Assembly: GCA_002295635.1 (NCBI GenBank)
Contig: DBHK01000014.1
Span: 51,397 to 115,396, forward strand
Length of the DNA stretch: 64,000 nt
Source: UBA830 sp002295635
GTDB taxonomy: Bacteria > Pseudomonadota > Alphaproteobacteria > MPNO01 > UBA830
Reading direction: 5' to 3'
The position numbers were made by a program, and so were the translations under genes. Below, piece after piece: positions 36,502 to 45,828 of the stretch (positions within the stretch are counted from its first letter, which is position 1; each line of letters starts with the position of its first letter). The notes under the pieces are model-generated. The model saw nothing but the letters and a program-made list of their open reading frames with translations. It was not told where the DNA came from and ran no database searches.

Positions 36502-37683
36502 ATGCCAATGGCAGATTCCTGTTCCCCGATTCGCACAGCATTTGCTGGTATGATCGCGATGGCCATCGTAATGGGGATCGGCCGATTCGTTTATACGCCT
36601 ATTCTTCCGTACATGGTAGATTCCATACCGCTATCTGAAAGCCATGCTGGCTTAATAGCTGCTGCAAATTTCTTTGGTTATCTAGTCGGCTCAGTTGTCA
36701 GTAGTTCGGAGCTTATCAGGGGTAATAGGCGAATTTGGACCCTTTGGATGCTAGGATTAAGTGTTTTGACAACCGGCGCCATGTCCATGACATTGTCGAT
36801 CCCGAATTATCTCCTTCTCCGTTTCGCCGGCGGTCTTTGTAGCGCATTTGTGATGGTGTTTTGCTCAGCAATGGTTCTGGACCGCCTGACTTTGGCGGGA
36901 CGACCAAACCTCTCGCATGTCCATTTCGCAGGTGTAGGGAGCGGTATCGCCCTTTCAGCAGTCATCGTCGCTGGTATGGGCGCCATGTCGGTTGGCTGGG
37001 CAGGACAATGGCTGGTAGCTGCCCTCGCAGGAATAGTAGGGCTCGTCGCAGTGTTTGTTTTACTGCAACCAGTCGGTGGCGAGACCCCACTGCCGACAAC
37101 AAACGCAGATAGCAAAATCGACCGACGGATGATTCCGCTATCTCTGTCATACGGCCTCTTCGGTTTTGGGTATGTTATCACTGCCACCTTTATTTCTACC
37201 TTAGTCCGCCAAACACCCTCCATGGCCCCGATGGAACCATTTATATGGCTAGCAGTTGGTCTAGCTGCGATCCCGTCCGTCGCATTGTGGGTCTGGGTCG
37301 GACATCTATTCGGTAATCCCGCCAGCATGGCTCTTGCTTGTCTGGTGGAAGCCGTAGGCATCGCCGCCACCGTACTTTCCGATAGCGGCGTCGCGGTTCT
37401 GATTGGCGGTGCTCTGCTGGGTGGGACCTTCATGGGAATCACCGCATTAGGTATGATGACCGCCCGCCAACTTGCGGTTAGTGGAACGCGCGGCGATCCT
37501 CGTCGGATGCTCGGCCTGATCGTGGCCGCTTTTGGGATAGGTCAAATGATTGGTCCCGCATATGGCGGATATATCGCGAACTTGACCGGGAGTTTTACTG
37601 TGCCAAGCCTAACCGCGGTGGCGGCCTTGGTTATAGCCGCAGGCCTAGCGCTGCTAGTAAAAGACGACAAAATCAACACGTGA
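36502..37683 (+). CDS. YbfB/YjiJ-type MFS transporter
   Basis: A 393-residue inner-membrane protein with 12 hydrophobic helices in two halves split by a polar loop near residue 195. AIVMGIGRFVYTPILPYMVD is the usual opening of the YbfB/YjiJ group; FFGYLVGSVVSS and GQMIGPAYGGYIANLTGSF match MFS repeats. The substrate is unknown. Single gene facing away from the housekeeping run. Confidence 0.9.
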   Translation: MPMADSCSPIRTAFAGMIAMAIVMGIGRFVYTPILPYMVDSIPLSESHAGLIAAANFFGYLVGSVVSSSELIRGNRRIWTLWMLGLSVLTTGAMSMTLSIPNYLLLRFAGGLCSAFVMVFCSAMVLDRLTLAGRPNLSHVHFAGVGSGIALSAVIVAGMGAMSVGWAGQWLVAALAGIVGLVAVFVLLQPVGGETPLPTTNADSKIDRRMIPLSLSYGLFGFGYVITATFISTLVRQTPSMAPMEPFIWLAVGLAAIPSVALWVWVGHLFGNPASMALACLVEAVGIAATVLSDSGVAVLIGGALLGGTFMGITALGMMTARQLAVSGTRGDPRRMLGLIVAAFGIGQMIGPAYGGYIANLTGSFTVPSLTAVAALVIAAGLALLVKDDKINT

Positions 37684-37755
37684 TGGATGGTCGAAGCTAT
37701 AAAATGTTGCGGGGCTCTCAGGTTCCGCGCATCGGATAATGTGTGACGTTTGGAA

Positions 37756-38022
37756 TTATAAATTGATGAAAAATTTTGCGGTTTCTGATGTGGTTCGTTT
37801 ACACGTGTAAAAATCGCAGGCTAATTTTGCAGCAGTGACATCAAGGATGGCAACCCCAACGGAATCACAACTTACAGTAGAGCCCTCCGGCAAAATAATT
37901 TTACCGGAATATATCTCCCCCGCGCTTCGGAAAAAAATAATGCAACCCGAAACACGGATATTGCCAGGCTGGTAAAGGGCGGTTTTACGATCTTCAAAGA
38001 TTACCGTATTGGCGATTGCCAT
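37756..38022 (-). CDS. short hypothetical protein, uncertain
   Basis: 88 codons starting MAIANTVIFEDRKTALYQPG, with moderately protein-like composition including four cysteines (GCIIFFRS, VSCDSVG, KLACDFYTCKR). There is no ribosome site, and the plus strand has a competing frame at 38023-38247. No family recognised. It may be a remnant. Confidence 0.25.
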   Translation of the reverse strand: MAIANTVIFEDRKTALYQPGNIRVSGCIIFFRSAGEIYSGKIILPEGSTVSCDSVGVAILDVTAAKLACDFYTCKRTTSETAKFFINL

Positions 38023-38232
38023 TTGGTCTATTTCCCGAGTCAGAACGCCAGCAATATCCGTCTCACTATAAATTTAGGCCAGCATGCATTGTTTTATATT
38101 TATACATCCCGCTTCGAGCGTCTAACAGATGCAGTCAAGGATAGACAGCAGCCATCAACATTGTCGGTCGCACTGAGGCTTATAGATTCTCCGGGTTTAC
38201 TTGAAAGATGGATTAACGATCTCTTTTTGCAA

Positions 38233-39981
38233 CTAAACATACCCTAACAAGCCGTCCGCGACCTTCTCCGCACACATAATAGTCGGAATATTGGTGTTAG
38301 CGCGCGGCACGCAGGGGAACAGTGATGCGTCACATACTGTCAGTGCTTCAACCCCGTACACGGATCCGGCGGGATTGGTAACCGCTGCCGGATCGTCCTC
38401 CGCTCCCATTCGGCATGTGCCCGATGGATGCCAACAGCCGGTAACATTCTCCCGGATAAACCGTTCCATCCGCTTTTCGTCATGAAGAATATCGTGAAGC
38501 GTTAACCCCATAGTAATAAGTCCGTTTATCGCCGCGCGACGGAGCGGCCGCGGCCCGTCCATGATTGAAGCCAAGATTTTAGTCAGAATACGGTTCTTGG
38601 TATTTACGGCACCAATTCGACGCACCCGTTCCGAGTACGAACTCGGGAAAGCGTCGGATGAGACGTCTGCCATGTTAGGGTGAGCGAAATAGCCCGCCAT
38701 TCGATGAACGCCCAACGCGAGCCGTTCGTAGTCTCGCCTGTCGGCAAGGAGGTTAAAATCTATATCCGGTTCGACGGATGGGTCGGCGTTATTTAAACGG
38801 ACGTGACCCCGGGAATATGGTTTGTTACACCACATCAGGAAGGACCCTAATCGGACACCGACGGCATGCCAAGCTGATTTCGCCGTGACAGATGCATACA
38901 TATCGCCAGGACCACATTCCTCAAGGCCTGAACTGTAGCGCAGCGAAATCTGAGCGTGACGCCGGGTCCCGATGCCCGGCGTTAGGCGGGCCTTTGGCTT
39001 TAGATAGGCGGACACAGCAATAGTGGGGTGTTCATTAAGATTAGAACCGACCCCCGCGAGGTTGGAAATTACATCGATCCCAAACTCCTTCAGGTGAGCG
39101 CTCCTCCCGATACCCGAACGCATAAGCAAAGCCGGGGTGTGCAAGGCGCCCGCTGAGACGACGACGTGCCGAGCTTTGAGATTAAGACGATGGCCATTCT
39201 GATTAACGACCGCACCCGTCGCCAAACAGCCTTCGAAAATTATCCTCTCCGCTGTAGTCTCCGACATAATCTTCAGGTTACTCCTCCGCCGAACGTCTCT
39301 GTTAAGATATCCCATCGAGGCGGACACACGGGTTTCTTGACTATTAGAAATCGTGCTTCGGAACCAGCCATCTTCGAAAAAACCATTCTGGTCTTCAAGT
39401 TTCTTAAGCCCACTATCCGACAGAACCGTTGCAACGGCCCGAGTAAATTGCGGCCAGTGTTTCTCTGGAACACGCCGAATGAGAATGGGACCTTCTGAAC
39501 CATGATACTCATCCTGAATATCTTCGTCCGTCTCCAATTTACGAAAATAGGGGAGTACAGAGTCCCAATTCCACCCCCTTGCGCCGAGACTCTCCCATTC
39601 TTCGTAATCCAGTGGCGAGCCACGGTTGGCCATCTGCGCGTTGATAGAGGATCCACCGCCAACAACCCGAGCCTGCTCCATGAAACGCGGCGTTGCTCGA
39701 CGTTCGGAATTGGTTGGTGTGTGTGAAAGGCGGACTTCCAATTTACGCCAATGGTAGGAGGGATTGAAGGAAGCACCCATCGGGTACGAGTCCCGCATAT
39801 CCGCGGGCTCGTTTCCAGGGGTGTAATCTTTGCCTGATTCAACTAGGAGCACTTGATTCGCGGGTAATGCTGATAGACGATTTGCAAGAACACATCCGGC
39901 AGACCCAGCGCCCAGAATTATGTAATCAAATGTTTTGGTTTCTATGTCCGACACAATTTTTGCCTCGTCGTTTATGAGCAT
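38233..39981 (-). CDS. GMC-family FAD oxidoreductase (choline dehydrogenase-like)
   Basis: A 582-residue flavoprotein alcohol dehydrogenase/oxidase. FDYIILGAGSAGCVLANRLS is the FAD Rossmann motif; ARVVGGGSSINAQMANRG is GMC signature 1; VVVSAGALHTPALLMRSGIG is signature 2. Near the C-terminus, GCWHPSGTCRMG supplies the catalytic His and VPRANTNIPTIM the partner Asn. No signal peptide, so cytosolic. The alcohol substrate is unknown. No partner gene is adjacent. Confidence 0.93.
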   Translation of the reverse strand: MLINDEAKIVSDIETKTFDYIILGAGSAGCVLANRLSALPANQVLLVESGKDYTPGNEPADMRDSYPMGASFNPSYHWRKLEVRLSHTPTNSERRATPRFMEQARVVGGGSSINAQMANRGSPLDYEEWESLGARGWNWDSVLPYFRKLETDEDIQDEYHGSEGPILIRRVPEKHWPQFTRAVATVLSDSGLKKLEDQNGFFEDGWFRSTISNSQETRVSASMGYLNRDVRRRSNLKIMSETTAERIIFEGCLATGAVVNQNGHRLNLKARHVVVSAGALHTPALLMRSGIGRSAHLKEFGIDVISNLAGVGSNLNEHPTIAVSAYLKPKARLTPGIGTRRHAQISLRYSSGLEECGPGDMYASVTAKSAWHAVGVRLGSFLMWCNKPYSRGHVRLNNADPSVEPDIDFNLLADRRDYERLALGVHRMAGYFAHPNMADVSSDAFPSSYSERVRRIGAVNTKNRILTKILASIMDGPRPLRRAAINGLITMGLTLHDILHDEKRMERFIRENVTGCWHPSGTCRMGAEDDPAAVTNPAGSVYGVEALTVCDASLFPCVPRANTNIPTIMCAEKVADGLLGYV

Positions 39982-40098
39982 GGATCACACAACACTTAAC
40001 TTCAATATTAGGCAGTTAGACGCCTGCAAACTAACCCGCAAGATATGGAATACTATAAAGTATGAACATTAAATATCGGCTATAAATGGGAGATTTTT

Positions 40099-40533
40099 AT
40101 GGCACAACCATTATGGGCAAAAGAACATGTGAAGCGTTACAGGGAGACCGGCGGGGCTGACGGGCATATTTGGACAGGATTTGACGGAAAGGGCAAGTTC
40201 CCGTGTCTTTTACTGACGACCAAAGGCCGAGTATCGCGTAAAGCCAGAACCACACCCTTGATATACGGAAAGGACAAAGCCGCCTTTATAATAATCGGAT
40301 CCCAAGGTGGCCTTCCCAAGCACCCTAAATGGTACCTAAATCTTCAGGAAAATCCCAACGTGCAAGTACAGATCAAGGCCGATGTTTTTAACGCTTCCGC
40401 CCGCACAGCGGATGCAGCTGAACGCCGCAGGCTCTGGCCGATGATGTCGGCGATTTACCCGCCTTACCAGGAATATCAAAAAAAAGCGATTGATCACCGA
40501 GAAATACCAGTCGTTATTCTGACACGTGCTTAA
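40099..40533 (+). CDS. deazaflavin (F420)-dependent nitroreductase-family protein (Ddn-like)
   Basis: A 144-residue split-beta-barrel protein. LLLTTKGRVSRKARTTPLIY, FIIIGSQGGLPKHPKWYLNL and NPNVQVQIKADVFNASAR are the ordered marks of the Ddn/PF04075 family. Actinobacterial members use F420H2 to reduce quinones or nitro groups. No F420 biosynthesis gene is in this window, so cofactor use is unproven. The start follows GGGAGATTTTT. Single gene. Confidence 0.85.
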   Translation: MAQPLWAKEHVKRYRETGGADGHIWTGFDGKGKFPCLLLTTKGRVSRKARTTPLIYGKDKAAFIIIGSQGGLPKHPKWYLNLQENPNVQVQIKADVFNASARTADAAERRRLWPMMSAIYPPYQEYQKKAIDHREIPVVILTRA

Positions 40534-40699
40534 TGACAGTGGGCAATCGAGATAGGGGATAACCAATTAACATCGGGCTATCGGCACATATGGACATCGG
40601 CTCTTTATTTCACGGACACCACTGCTGGTTGCTGTGATCGAACATTTAACCCCGAAAACAGATTGGAGTTCTCTGTAATAAGAAACGCAGGCAATTGTC

Positions 40700-41728
40700 T
40701 CAGGAATTAAAAATCGCGCGGTTGTTCACCACCCAACTCACTAACTCTCTTATACCTTCCTCCACGCTTGTCTTAGGCTGCCAGCCCGTAAGTGCCTCCG
40801 CTTTTCGGATATCAGAGATGTATACAGGCTGATCGCCCATTCTTGTCTCTCCAAATTGGATTGGTATTTCTTGGTCCAGAATGATCTCCAGTAGTTTCAG
40901 AAACTGGAGGAGGGAGACAGTCTGCTCAGAACCTCCACCTACATTTAAGACCTCTCCACTATACTCATTAACATTCCCAGCAATAACCTCAAATAAATCG
41001 ATGAGATCAGCGATGTATAAGATGTCTCGAACCTGTTTACCATTGCCATAAAGCGTTATCGGCCTGCCGGTTACGGCAGCAATTATAAACCACGCGACCC
41101 AGCCTTGATCTTCGATGCCGAATTGACGTGGCCCATAAATGCAGCTTTGTCTCAAGACCATCGCCGACAACCCAAAAGAGCGACTATAATCCAGCACATA
41201 TTGATCCGCAGATCCCTTCGAGCACCCATAGGGCGAATGGAAATCTAGTGCACGAGTTTCCGCGACCCCGTTAGGTAAATCTATAAATTGGTAGGCATCT
41301 TCCGTTTCTTGGATTTTAATGTCCTGCAAGTCTCCGTATACTTTATTGGTGGATACGAATACGAAACTAGGCTGATTTGAAGAATGCCGCACCGCTTCTA
41401 AAAGGTTGACCGTGCCGAGCGCGTTGACCTGAAAATCCCGATACGGGTCGACCAATGATGTTGTAACAGCTACCTGTCCCGCGAGATGAAAGATTACGTC
41501 GCATTTTTCTGAAAACTTCCCCAGAGATTCGTGATTAGAGGAAATATCAGCTTCGATGAATTTCATTCCATCGGAGTATTTCTCAGCAAGCCAGTGTAAA
41601 TTCTTCTGCGCCCCTGGACGTGATAGATTATCCAAAATCACGACATTTTGTCCAGAACTCAGAAGCCGATCGCAAAAGTTTATTCCTATAAACCCGGCAC
41701 CGCCCGTAACACCAAATGTTTTAGACAT
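40700..41728 (-). CDS. extended SDR nucleotide-sugar epimerase (CDP-tyvelose 2-epimerase-like)
   Basis: A 342-residue enzyme with the NAD site FGVTGGAGFIGINFCDRLLS, the catalytic Ser/Thr segment FVSTNKVYGD and the YxxxK site SPYGCSKGSADQYV. RQSCIYGPRQFGIEDQGWVA and YGNGKQVRDILYIADLIDLF closely match CDP-paratose/tyvelose 2-epimerases (RfbE). No other sugar-nucleotide or glycosyltransferase gene is near, so the pathway must be completed elsewhere or the substrate differs. Confidence 0.85.
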   Translation of the reverse strand: MSKTFGVTGGAGFIGINFCDRLLSSGQNVVILDNLSRPGAQKNLHWLAEKYSDGMKFIEADISSNHESLGKFSEKCDVIFHLAGQVAVTTSLVDPYRDFQVNALGTVNLLEAVRHSSNQPSFVFVSTNKVYGDLQDIKIQETEDAYQFIDLPNGVAETRALDFHSPYGCSKGSADQYVLDYSRSFGLSAMVLRQSCIYGPRQFGIEDQGWVAWFIIAAVTGRPITLYGNGKQVRDILYIADLIDLFEVIAGNVNEYSGEVLNVGGGSEQTVSLLQFLKLLEIILDQEIPIQFGETRMGDQPVYISDIRKAEALTGWQPKTSVEEGIRELVSWVVNNRAIFNS

Positions 41729-42117
41729 GGAATTTTATACTCCGTCCCCACGCTTTTTTTAGAAACACGCGGTCTTTTATCCTAGCTTTAACCTATCTTG
41801 CAGAGCCGGTTACGCAATTATCGATCGCTCCTGCGTGTTGCCCGCAATTTGCAAATAAATATTTGTCACCAACAACAAACCTTTACATCGCCACGGCTAC
41901 ATTACTGACAGTCAGAGGGTTAAATGTGTCATTATGTTTATCCGAGATCTGCATCTGAAGTCGTATATTCGATTGGGTATTTTTTCAAAAAAATCAGCAA
42001 CTTTCTACTCAAGATATTTGCGAGCATTCCCCATATATAAGTTTTCTGATAAAAATCTTCATAGAACTTTGGTCGGCGCTTTTCCAGCGAAATCAGATAT
42101 ATAAAGAAGGTAAAGAC
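41729..42117. other. intergenic, no gene seen
   Basis: An AT-rich 390-base divergent promoter region with no clear structure. AGAAGGTAAAG precedes the downstream start. Confidence 0.4.
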
Positions 42118-42978
42118 ATGGGTATCATCGCTGAATTATTCCTACCGTTGGCCCTGGCATTCATAATGTTTGCCCTAGGACTTCGACTGGCTTTGAAAGA
42201 TTTTTCGCGAGTATTTAAACAACCAAAAGATTTTCTTGTCGGTGCAATATCTCAGTTAATACTTTTACCTGTAATTGCATTTGCTCTCGTCAGCATATGG
42301 CCACTACACCCCGAGATAGCACTAGGAGTAATGATCATCGCAGTTGCCCCGGGGGGTGTCACGTCCAATATCCTGACTTCATTTGCCCGGGGCGACGTTG
42401 CGCTCTCAATATCTTTAACGGCGGTGATAAGCTTAGTTTGTTTGATCACCATACCATTAGTCTTAGTTTTTGCGCACGGAGAACTGATAGGAGGTAACGT
42501 CGGCGACGTTTCAATTACTAAGACAGCTGTTAGCGTTTTTCTCATAGTCACTGTACCGACTTTAATAGGTCTTTTTGTTCGGCACTATGCGGAAAGATTC
42601 ACTCAGGTATTCGAGCCTTGGGCGCACCGCATCTCGACCGCTCTGTTCGTTATAGTTCTGCTGGGAGCAATTCTTCAACAACGTGAAAATATAATACCTT
42701 TTTTTGCAGAAGCGGGTCTAATCACATTGGTACTAAATATCTTAATGATGGTTCTCGCATATACGATCGCAAGGGCGTTCGCATCGGGGCCGCCGCAACG
42801 GGCAGCGATATCGATCGAATGCGGCCTCCAAAATGGAACTCTAGCTATTGCAATCTCTACAATTTTGTTCGGTGGTGGTCTCACAGCGATCCCAGCTGCA
42901 ACCTATAGCTTGATAATGTTTTTCACAGCGTTGATCCTCATCCTTTTAATTCGAAGTAGAAAAATTATTGATCAGTAG
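42118..42978 (+). CDS. bile acid:sodium symporter (BASS) family transporter
   Basis: A 286-residue inner-membrane protein with about nine helices. FIMFALGLRLALKDFSRVF opens the family fold; MIIAVAPGGVTSNILTSFARGD is the first crossover-helix motif and IECGLQNGTLAIAISTILFG the second (ECG-x-QN). BASS proteins import organic anions with sodium. The substrate is unknown; a keto- or aromatic acid would fit the neighbouring oxygenases. Confidence 0.92.
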   Translation: MGIIAELFLPLALAFIMFALGLRLALKDFSRVFKQPKDFLVGAISQLILLPVIAFALVSIWPLHPEIALGVMIIAVAPGGVTSNILTSFARGDVALSISLTAVISLVCLITIPLVLVFAHGELIGGNVGDVSITKTAVSVFLIVTVPTLIGLFVRHYAERFTQVFEPWAHRISTALFVIVLLGAILQQRENIIPFFAEAGLITLVLNILMMVLAYTIARAFASGPPQRAAISIECGLQNGTLAIAISTILFGGGLTAIPAATYSLIMFFTALILILLIRSRKIIDQ

Positions 42979-43036
42979 ATAATTCTATTTTTCTTGCTCC
43001 AATTATCAAAATGCACCCGAAATAAACGTCGAACCT

Positions 43037-43447
43037 TCAATAGTAGTCCTTCATCTGAGCAATTTCATACTCTACATCCAGCGCCTTTTCGGCTCTGCGG
43101 AGTTCGCGCCAAGTCTCTTGCCAAGCGTCGAACACCTGTTTCTGTTTTTCGCGGGCTGCTCGGATCTGAGGCGAGTTTCCGCGCCGCGATGGCGGTGGCG
43201 GCGTGTAAATAGCACCCTCCACTATACAAAGTTCAGTAAGGATATTTCGAAGTGCTTCATACTGAGTTTTCTGAATCCGGTAGTCACCGGAAGCGAGTGC
43301 AACCTCAATCACCTTACAAGTGCCATCATAAATAATGGTCAGCATACTCCGGGCGCCCGACAATTCTTCATTTGTCACACCCTCAATCGCGCAAAGTTGG
43401 TCGAGCACTCGGGGGAGCCCCTGATCTCCAATTTGTCCCCGCGACAT
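43037..43447 (-). CDS. hypothetical protein, helical
   Basis: 136 residues. The N-terminal half reads GLPRVLDQLCAIEGVTNEEL and the C-terminal third is highly charged and probably coiled coil (IRAAREKQKQVFDAWQETW, RRAEKALDVEYEIAQ). A Pro-rich turn (TPPPPSRRG) divides them. No signal peptide or known motif. Composition looks like real coding sequence, but I do not recognise it. Confidence 0.5.
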   Translation of the reverse strand: MSRGQIGDQGLPRVLDQLCAIEGVTNEELSGARSMLTIIYDGTCKVIEVALASGDYRIQKTQYEALRNILTELCIVEGAIYTPPPPSRRGNSPQIRAAREKQKQVFDAWQETWRELRRAEKALDVEYEIAQMKDYY

Positions 43448-43760
43448 GAAATTCCCGTTATCTAAGGGTTTTCTGGCATGAAAGATTTAAAACCCCGGTG
43501 ACAGCCAAGATGCATCCCTTCTACTTCTCTCAAGTGTAGGTTGAAAGAAAACCAACCTTTTAAGTCCACGCAGGTCGCCTAGATAGCAGAAATTTTATTT
43601 ACTTATATTAGACAGCGACAATATGCGCCACTTGTTATCTTACTCATTCCCGAGAAGTGTGATCTACACGAGAGATTTTATACGCTAGAACTAGATTAAT
43701 CCGTAGAAGTGATTCAAATCCTGACTGATTAAAGCGGCTACGATCACAACCAACAGCTTC
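43448..43760. other. intergenic, nothing distinct
   Basis: No gene or terminator supported in these 310 bases between two minus-strand genes. Confidence 0.4.
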
Positions 43761-44327
43761 CTAGAAGGGCACCGCAAGCGGTTCGAACACGCCATCGCAA
43801 TTGATCAAATCGACGCGTTTCCAGGCAATCAGAAAGTCATCATCCTTTGGTCTCAGTAAATGCCTGCACCGGCCGCCATAGGTGGTCTGCTTGTCCAGTC
43901 GGTATTCCAACATCATCAAGGTGGAATAAGCGAGGATTTCGCCCGGCTCGCCGTAGGCTTCGTCAATCTCAACGTTACTAACGAAATGGCAGGTGCGGCT
44001 GGGCGGTTTCTGCGCATGAATTTGGGGATGGTGCAACCTGGATAGGCGAGTTTTCATAAGTTCACGATCGTCAAAGAAGATGGACACAGTCTCGTATGGG
44101 TCTTTTTGACCTGGATACGCGGGCACCCAATAGTAGCCGTCTTTGGCGAACAGGTTCATCCATTCGGCGAAACGGCGCTCGTCGAGAAGGCGGACTTCCC
44201 TGTAAAGGAAACTTTCTATATCGGCGCGCACGATGGGCCGGCCCGACTCAGCGTCCGCCACACATATAGTCGACCCAAGCGAGTTGCTGATTGCGGGCCC
44301 CGGATTCCGATGTGCCATGCGCACCAT
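43761..44327 (-). CDS. aromatic-ring-hydroxylating dioxygenase, beta subunit
   Basis: A NTF2-like small subunit of about 188 residues. Marks are IESFLYREVRLLDERRFAEW, LFAKDGYYWVPAYPGQKDP, RLSRLHHPQIHAQKPPSRTC and HFVSNVEI. It pairs with the alpha subunit encoded just upstream and stabilises the alpha3beta3 hexamer. The start is uncertain: the ATG at 44327 (or 44315) overlaps the alpha gene by about 70 bases, while a GTG at 44261 would leave only a short overlap and match family length better. Confidence 0.88.
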   Translation of the reverse strand: MVRMAHRNPGPAISNSLGSTICVADAESGRPIVRADIESFLYREVRLLDERRFAEWMNLFAKDGYYWVPAYPGQKDPYETVSIFFDDRELMKTRLSRLHHPQIHAQKPPSRTCHFVSNVEIDEAYGEPGEILAYSTLMMLEYRLDKQTTYGGRCRHLLRPKDDDFLIAWKRVDLINCDGVFEPLAVPF

Positions 44328-45552
44328 AGGAACCCTGATTGTCAGTCTCCATTTCTTCGTTCATTCCACGCGCTAAAACTACCCAGTCCGAACTTTGTGT
44401 GGCCAAACCCTCCTGACAGCGCACCCACACCTCCATGTCATCCGACATAACCATACCCGAGGGAGAGTGCGAGTTGTTATTGCTGCGCAGTGACGCCCTC
44501 CACATCTCGTCGGGCGCCCCCTTTAGCTTGAGTGGAATGATTAGATTCTCGGTGCAATTTACCGATATTGGGTTCATCACCCTGATATGCTGGGTCAGAT
44601 GCTGGACTGACCAATGCGGATAAAAAATGCTATTATGCGTTTTGACGTTCATAATATCTTTGGCACGCTCTCCATAGGTCGCTTCCATTGCCGATTTGTA
44701 ACGGTCATAGACCGGCCCGCTGTTGGGCTTGTCCATGGCGAATCTATCCATAAAAACATGACCGTACCGGTGACCGCCGAGAGGCAGGGACTCCCAATGA
44801 TCACTCAGCGAAGAATTATCTGAAACCATCTTAACCTTACCAGCTTCATCTTCTTCGGCACCCTCGCGCCGGAACTGCCGGCCACCATCGTCGGTAGTCG
44901 ATATATGCGTGAACATTATGTGATAAACATCCGTCTGGTTTTCCATCTGGAGCTTCCAGTTGGCAGCAAACCGATAGCGAAACATACCGGCACATGCCTC
45001 CACTTCGCCATCGGGAGACCTGTCAAGGAATGAATCTATATGATTTTTCATCGGGCCTAGAAACTCGAAGATGTCGGGCCCCTCATCGCTCAGGCTCCCG
45101 AACACGAAACCTCGATAGATATGCATCCGTGGCAGCTTCGCCAGATCCAACTGTTCCGATTTGAGAAACCCATCGGGGTACCGTTTGGGGTAGGGTGCGC
45201 CGGCAAAACCTCCGTCAGTATTGAAGACCCATGCATGATACGGGCACTCAAACCGCTTAGCGTTACCTCTCTGTTCAAGACACACCTGCGCACCACGGTG
45301 GGTGCAGCGGTTGAACATCACATGTACCTCGCCGTCCCGGTGACGGCTCATAATTATCGGCTGGCGCGCGATCGTCGTGGTGATGTAATCGCCCGGTTCC
45401 GGGACTTGACTTGTGTGTCCAAGAAATAGCCACGAGCGCCCAAAAATGCGATCCATCTCGATGTCGAAGACCTCGGGGCTGATATAGAAATCCTTGTGTA
45501 CCCGATCAGGTTTCACGAGCGCACGCAATGCGTCATTATTATAAGCCGTCAT
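44248..45552 (-). CDS. aromatic-ring-hydroxylating dioxygenase, alpha subunit (benzoate-type)
   Basis: I use the ATG at 45552 (MTAYNNDALRALVKPDRVHK), with AGGA upstream; 30 more codons are open before it. The 434-residue large subunit has the Rieske [2Fe-2S] motif CTHRGAQ...CPYHAW (about residues 85-110) and the mononuclear iron motif NWKLQMENQTDVYHIMFTH. Length and the beta partner place it with benzoate/toluate/anthranilate-type dioxygenases, which add O2 to an aromatic ring. No reductase or ferredoxin gene follows, so electrons must come from a protein encoded elsewhere. Confidence 0.92.
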   Translation of the reverse strand: MTAYNNDALRALVKPDRVHKDFYISPEVFDIEMDRIFGRSWLFLGHTSQVPEPGDYITTTIARQPIIMSRHRDGEVHVMFNRCTHRGAQVCLEQRGNAKRFECPYHAWVFNTDGGFAGAPYPKRYPDGFLKSEQLDLAKLPRMHIYRGFVFGSLSDEGPDIFEFLGPMKNHIDSFLDRSPDGEVEACAGMFRYRFAANWKLQMENQTDVYHIMFTHISTTDDGGRQFRREGAEEDEAGKVKMVSDNSSLSDHWESLPLGGHRYGHVFMDRFAMDKPNSGPVYDRYKSAMEATYGERAKDIMNVKTHNSIFYPHWSVQHLTQHIRVMNPISVNCTENLIIPLKLKGAPDEMWRASLRSNNNSHSPSGMVMSDDMEVWVRCQEGLATQSSDWVVLARGMNEEMETDNQGSYGAHGTSESGARNQQLAWVDYMCGGR

Positions 45553-45828
45553 AATCAATGTCCTGATATGAAACGGTATAATGTCATTAAAGCCCTCTAC
45601 CCTATTGATAGCAAAGGTTTTGATACATACCGTCAACCTCACTTGCGGGTATATTATTGTATAAAAACGTTAGATTAAGATAGTTGCCTTGACGCGGCCC
45701 GGGCTTTATCTGAACTGCGAATCGGTAAATCGACGAGTAAAAGACGATACACGGAAATACTACTGGATAAATACCAAGTGTTAGAGATTGTGAGAAAACA
45801 TAATTAACGGAGAACCCCGTAAAAAATT

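Noticed and set aside
36807..37442. 211-codon minus-strand frame inside the MFS gene
   Set aside because: Antisense shadow; Thr/Arg/Pro-rich product with no fold.
38023..38247. 74-codon plus-strand frame opposite the GMC gene end
   Set aside because: TTG start without ribosome site, overlaps the GMC stop region, no recognisable content.
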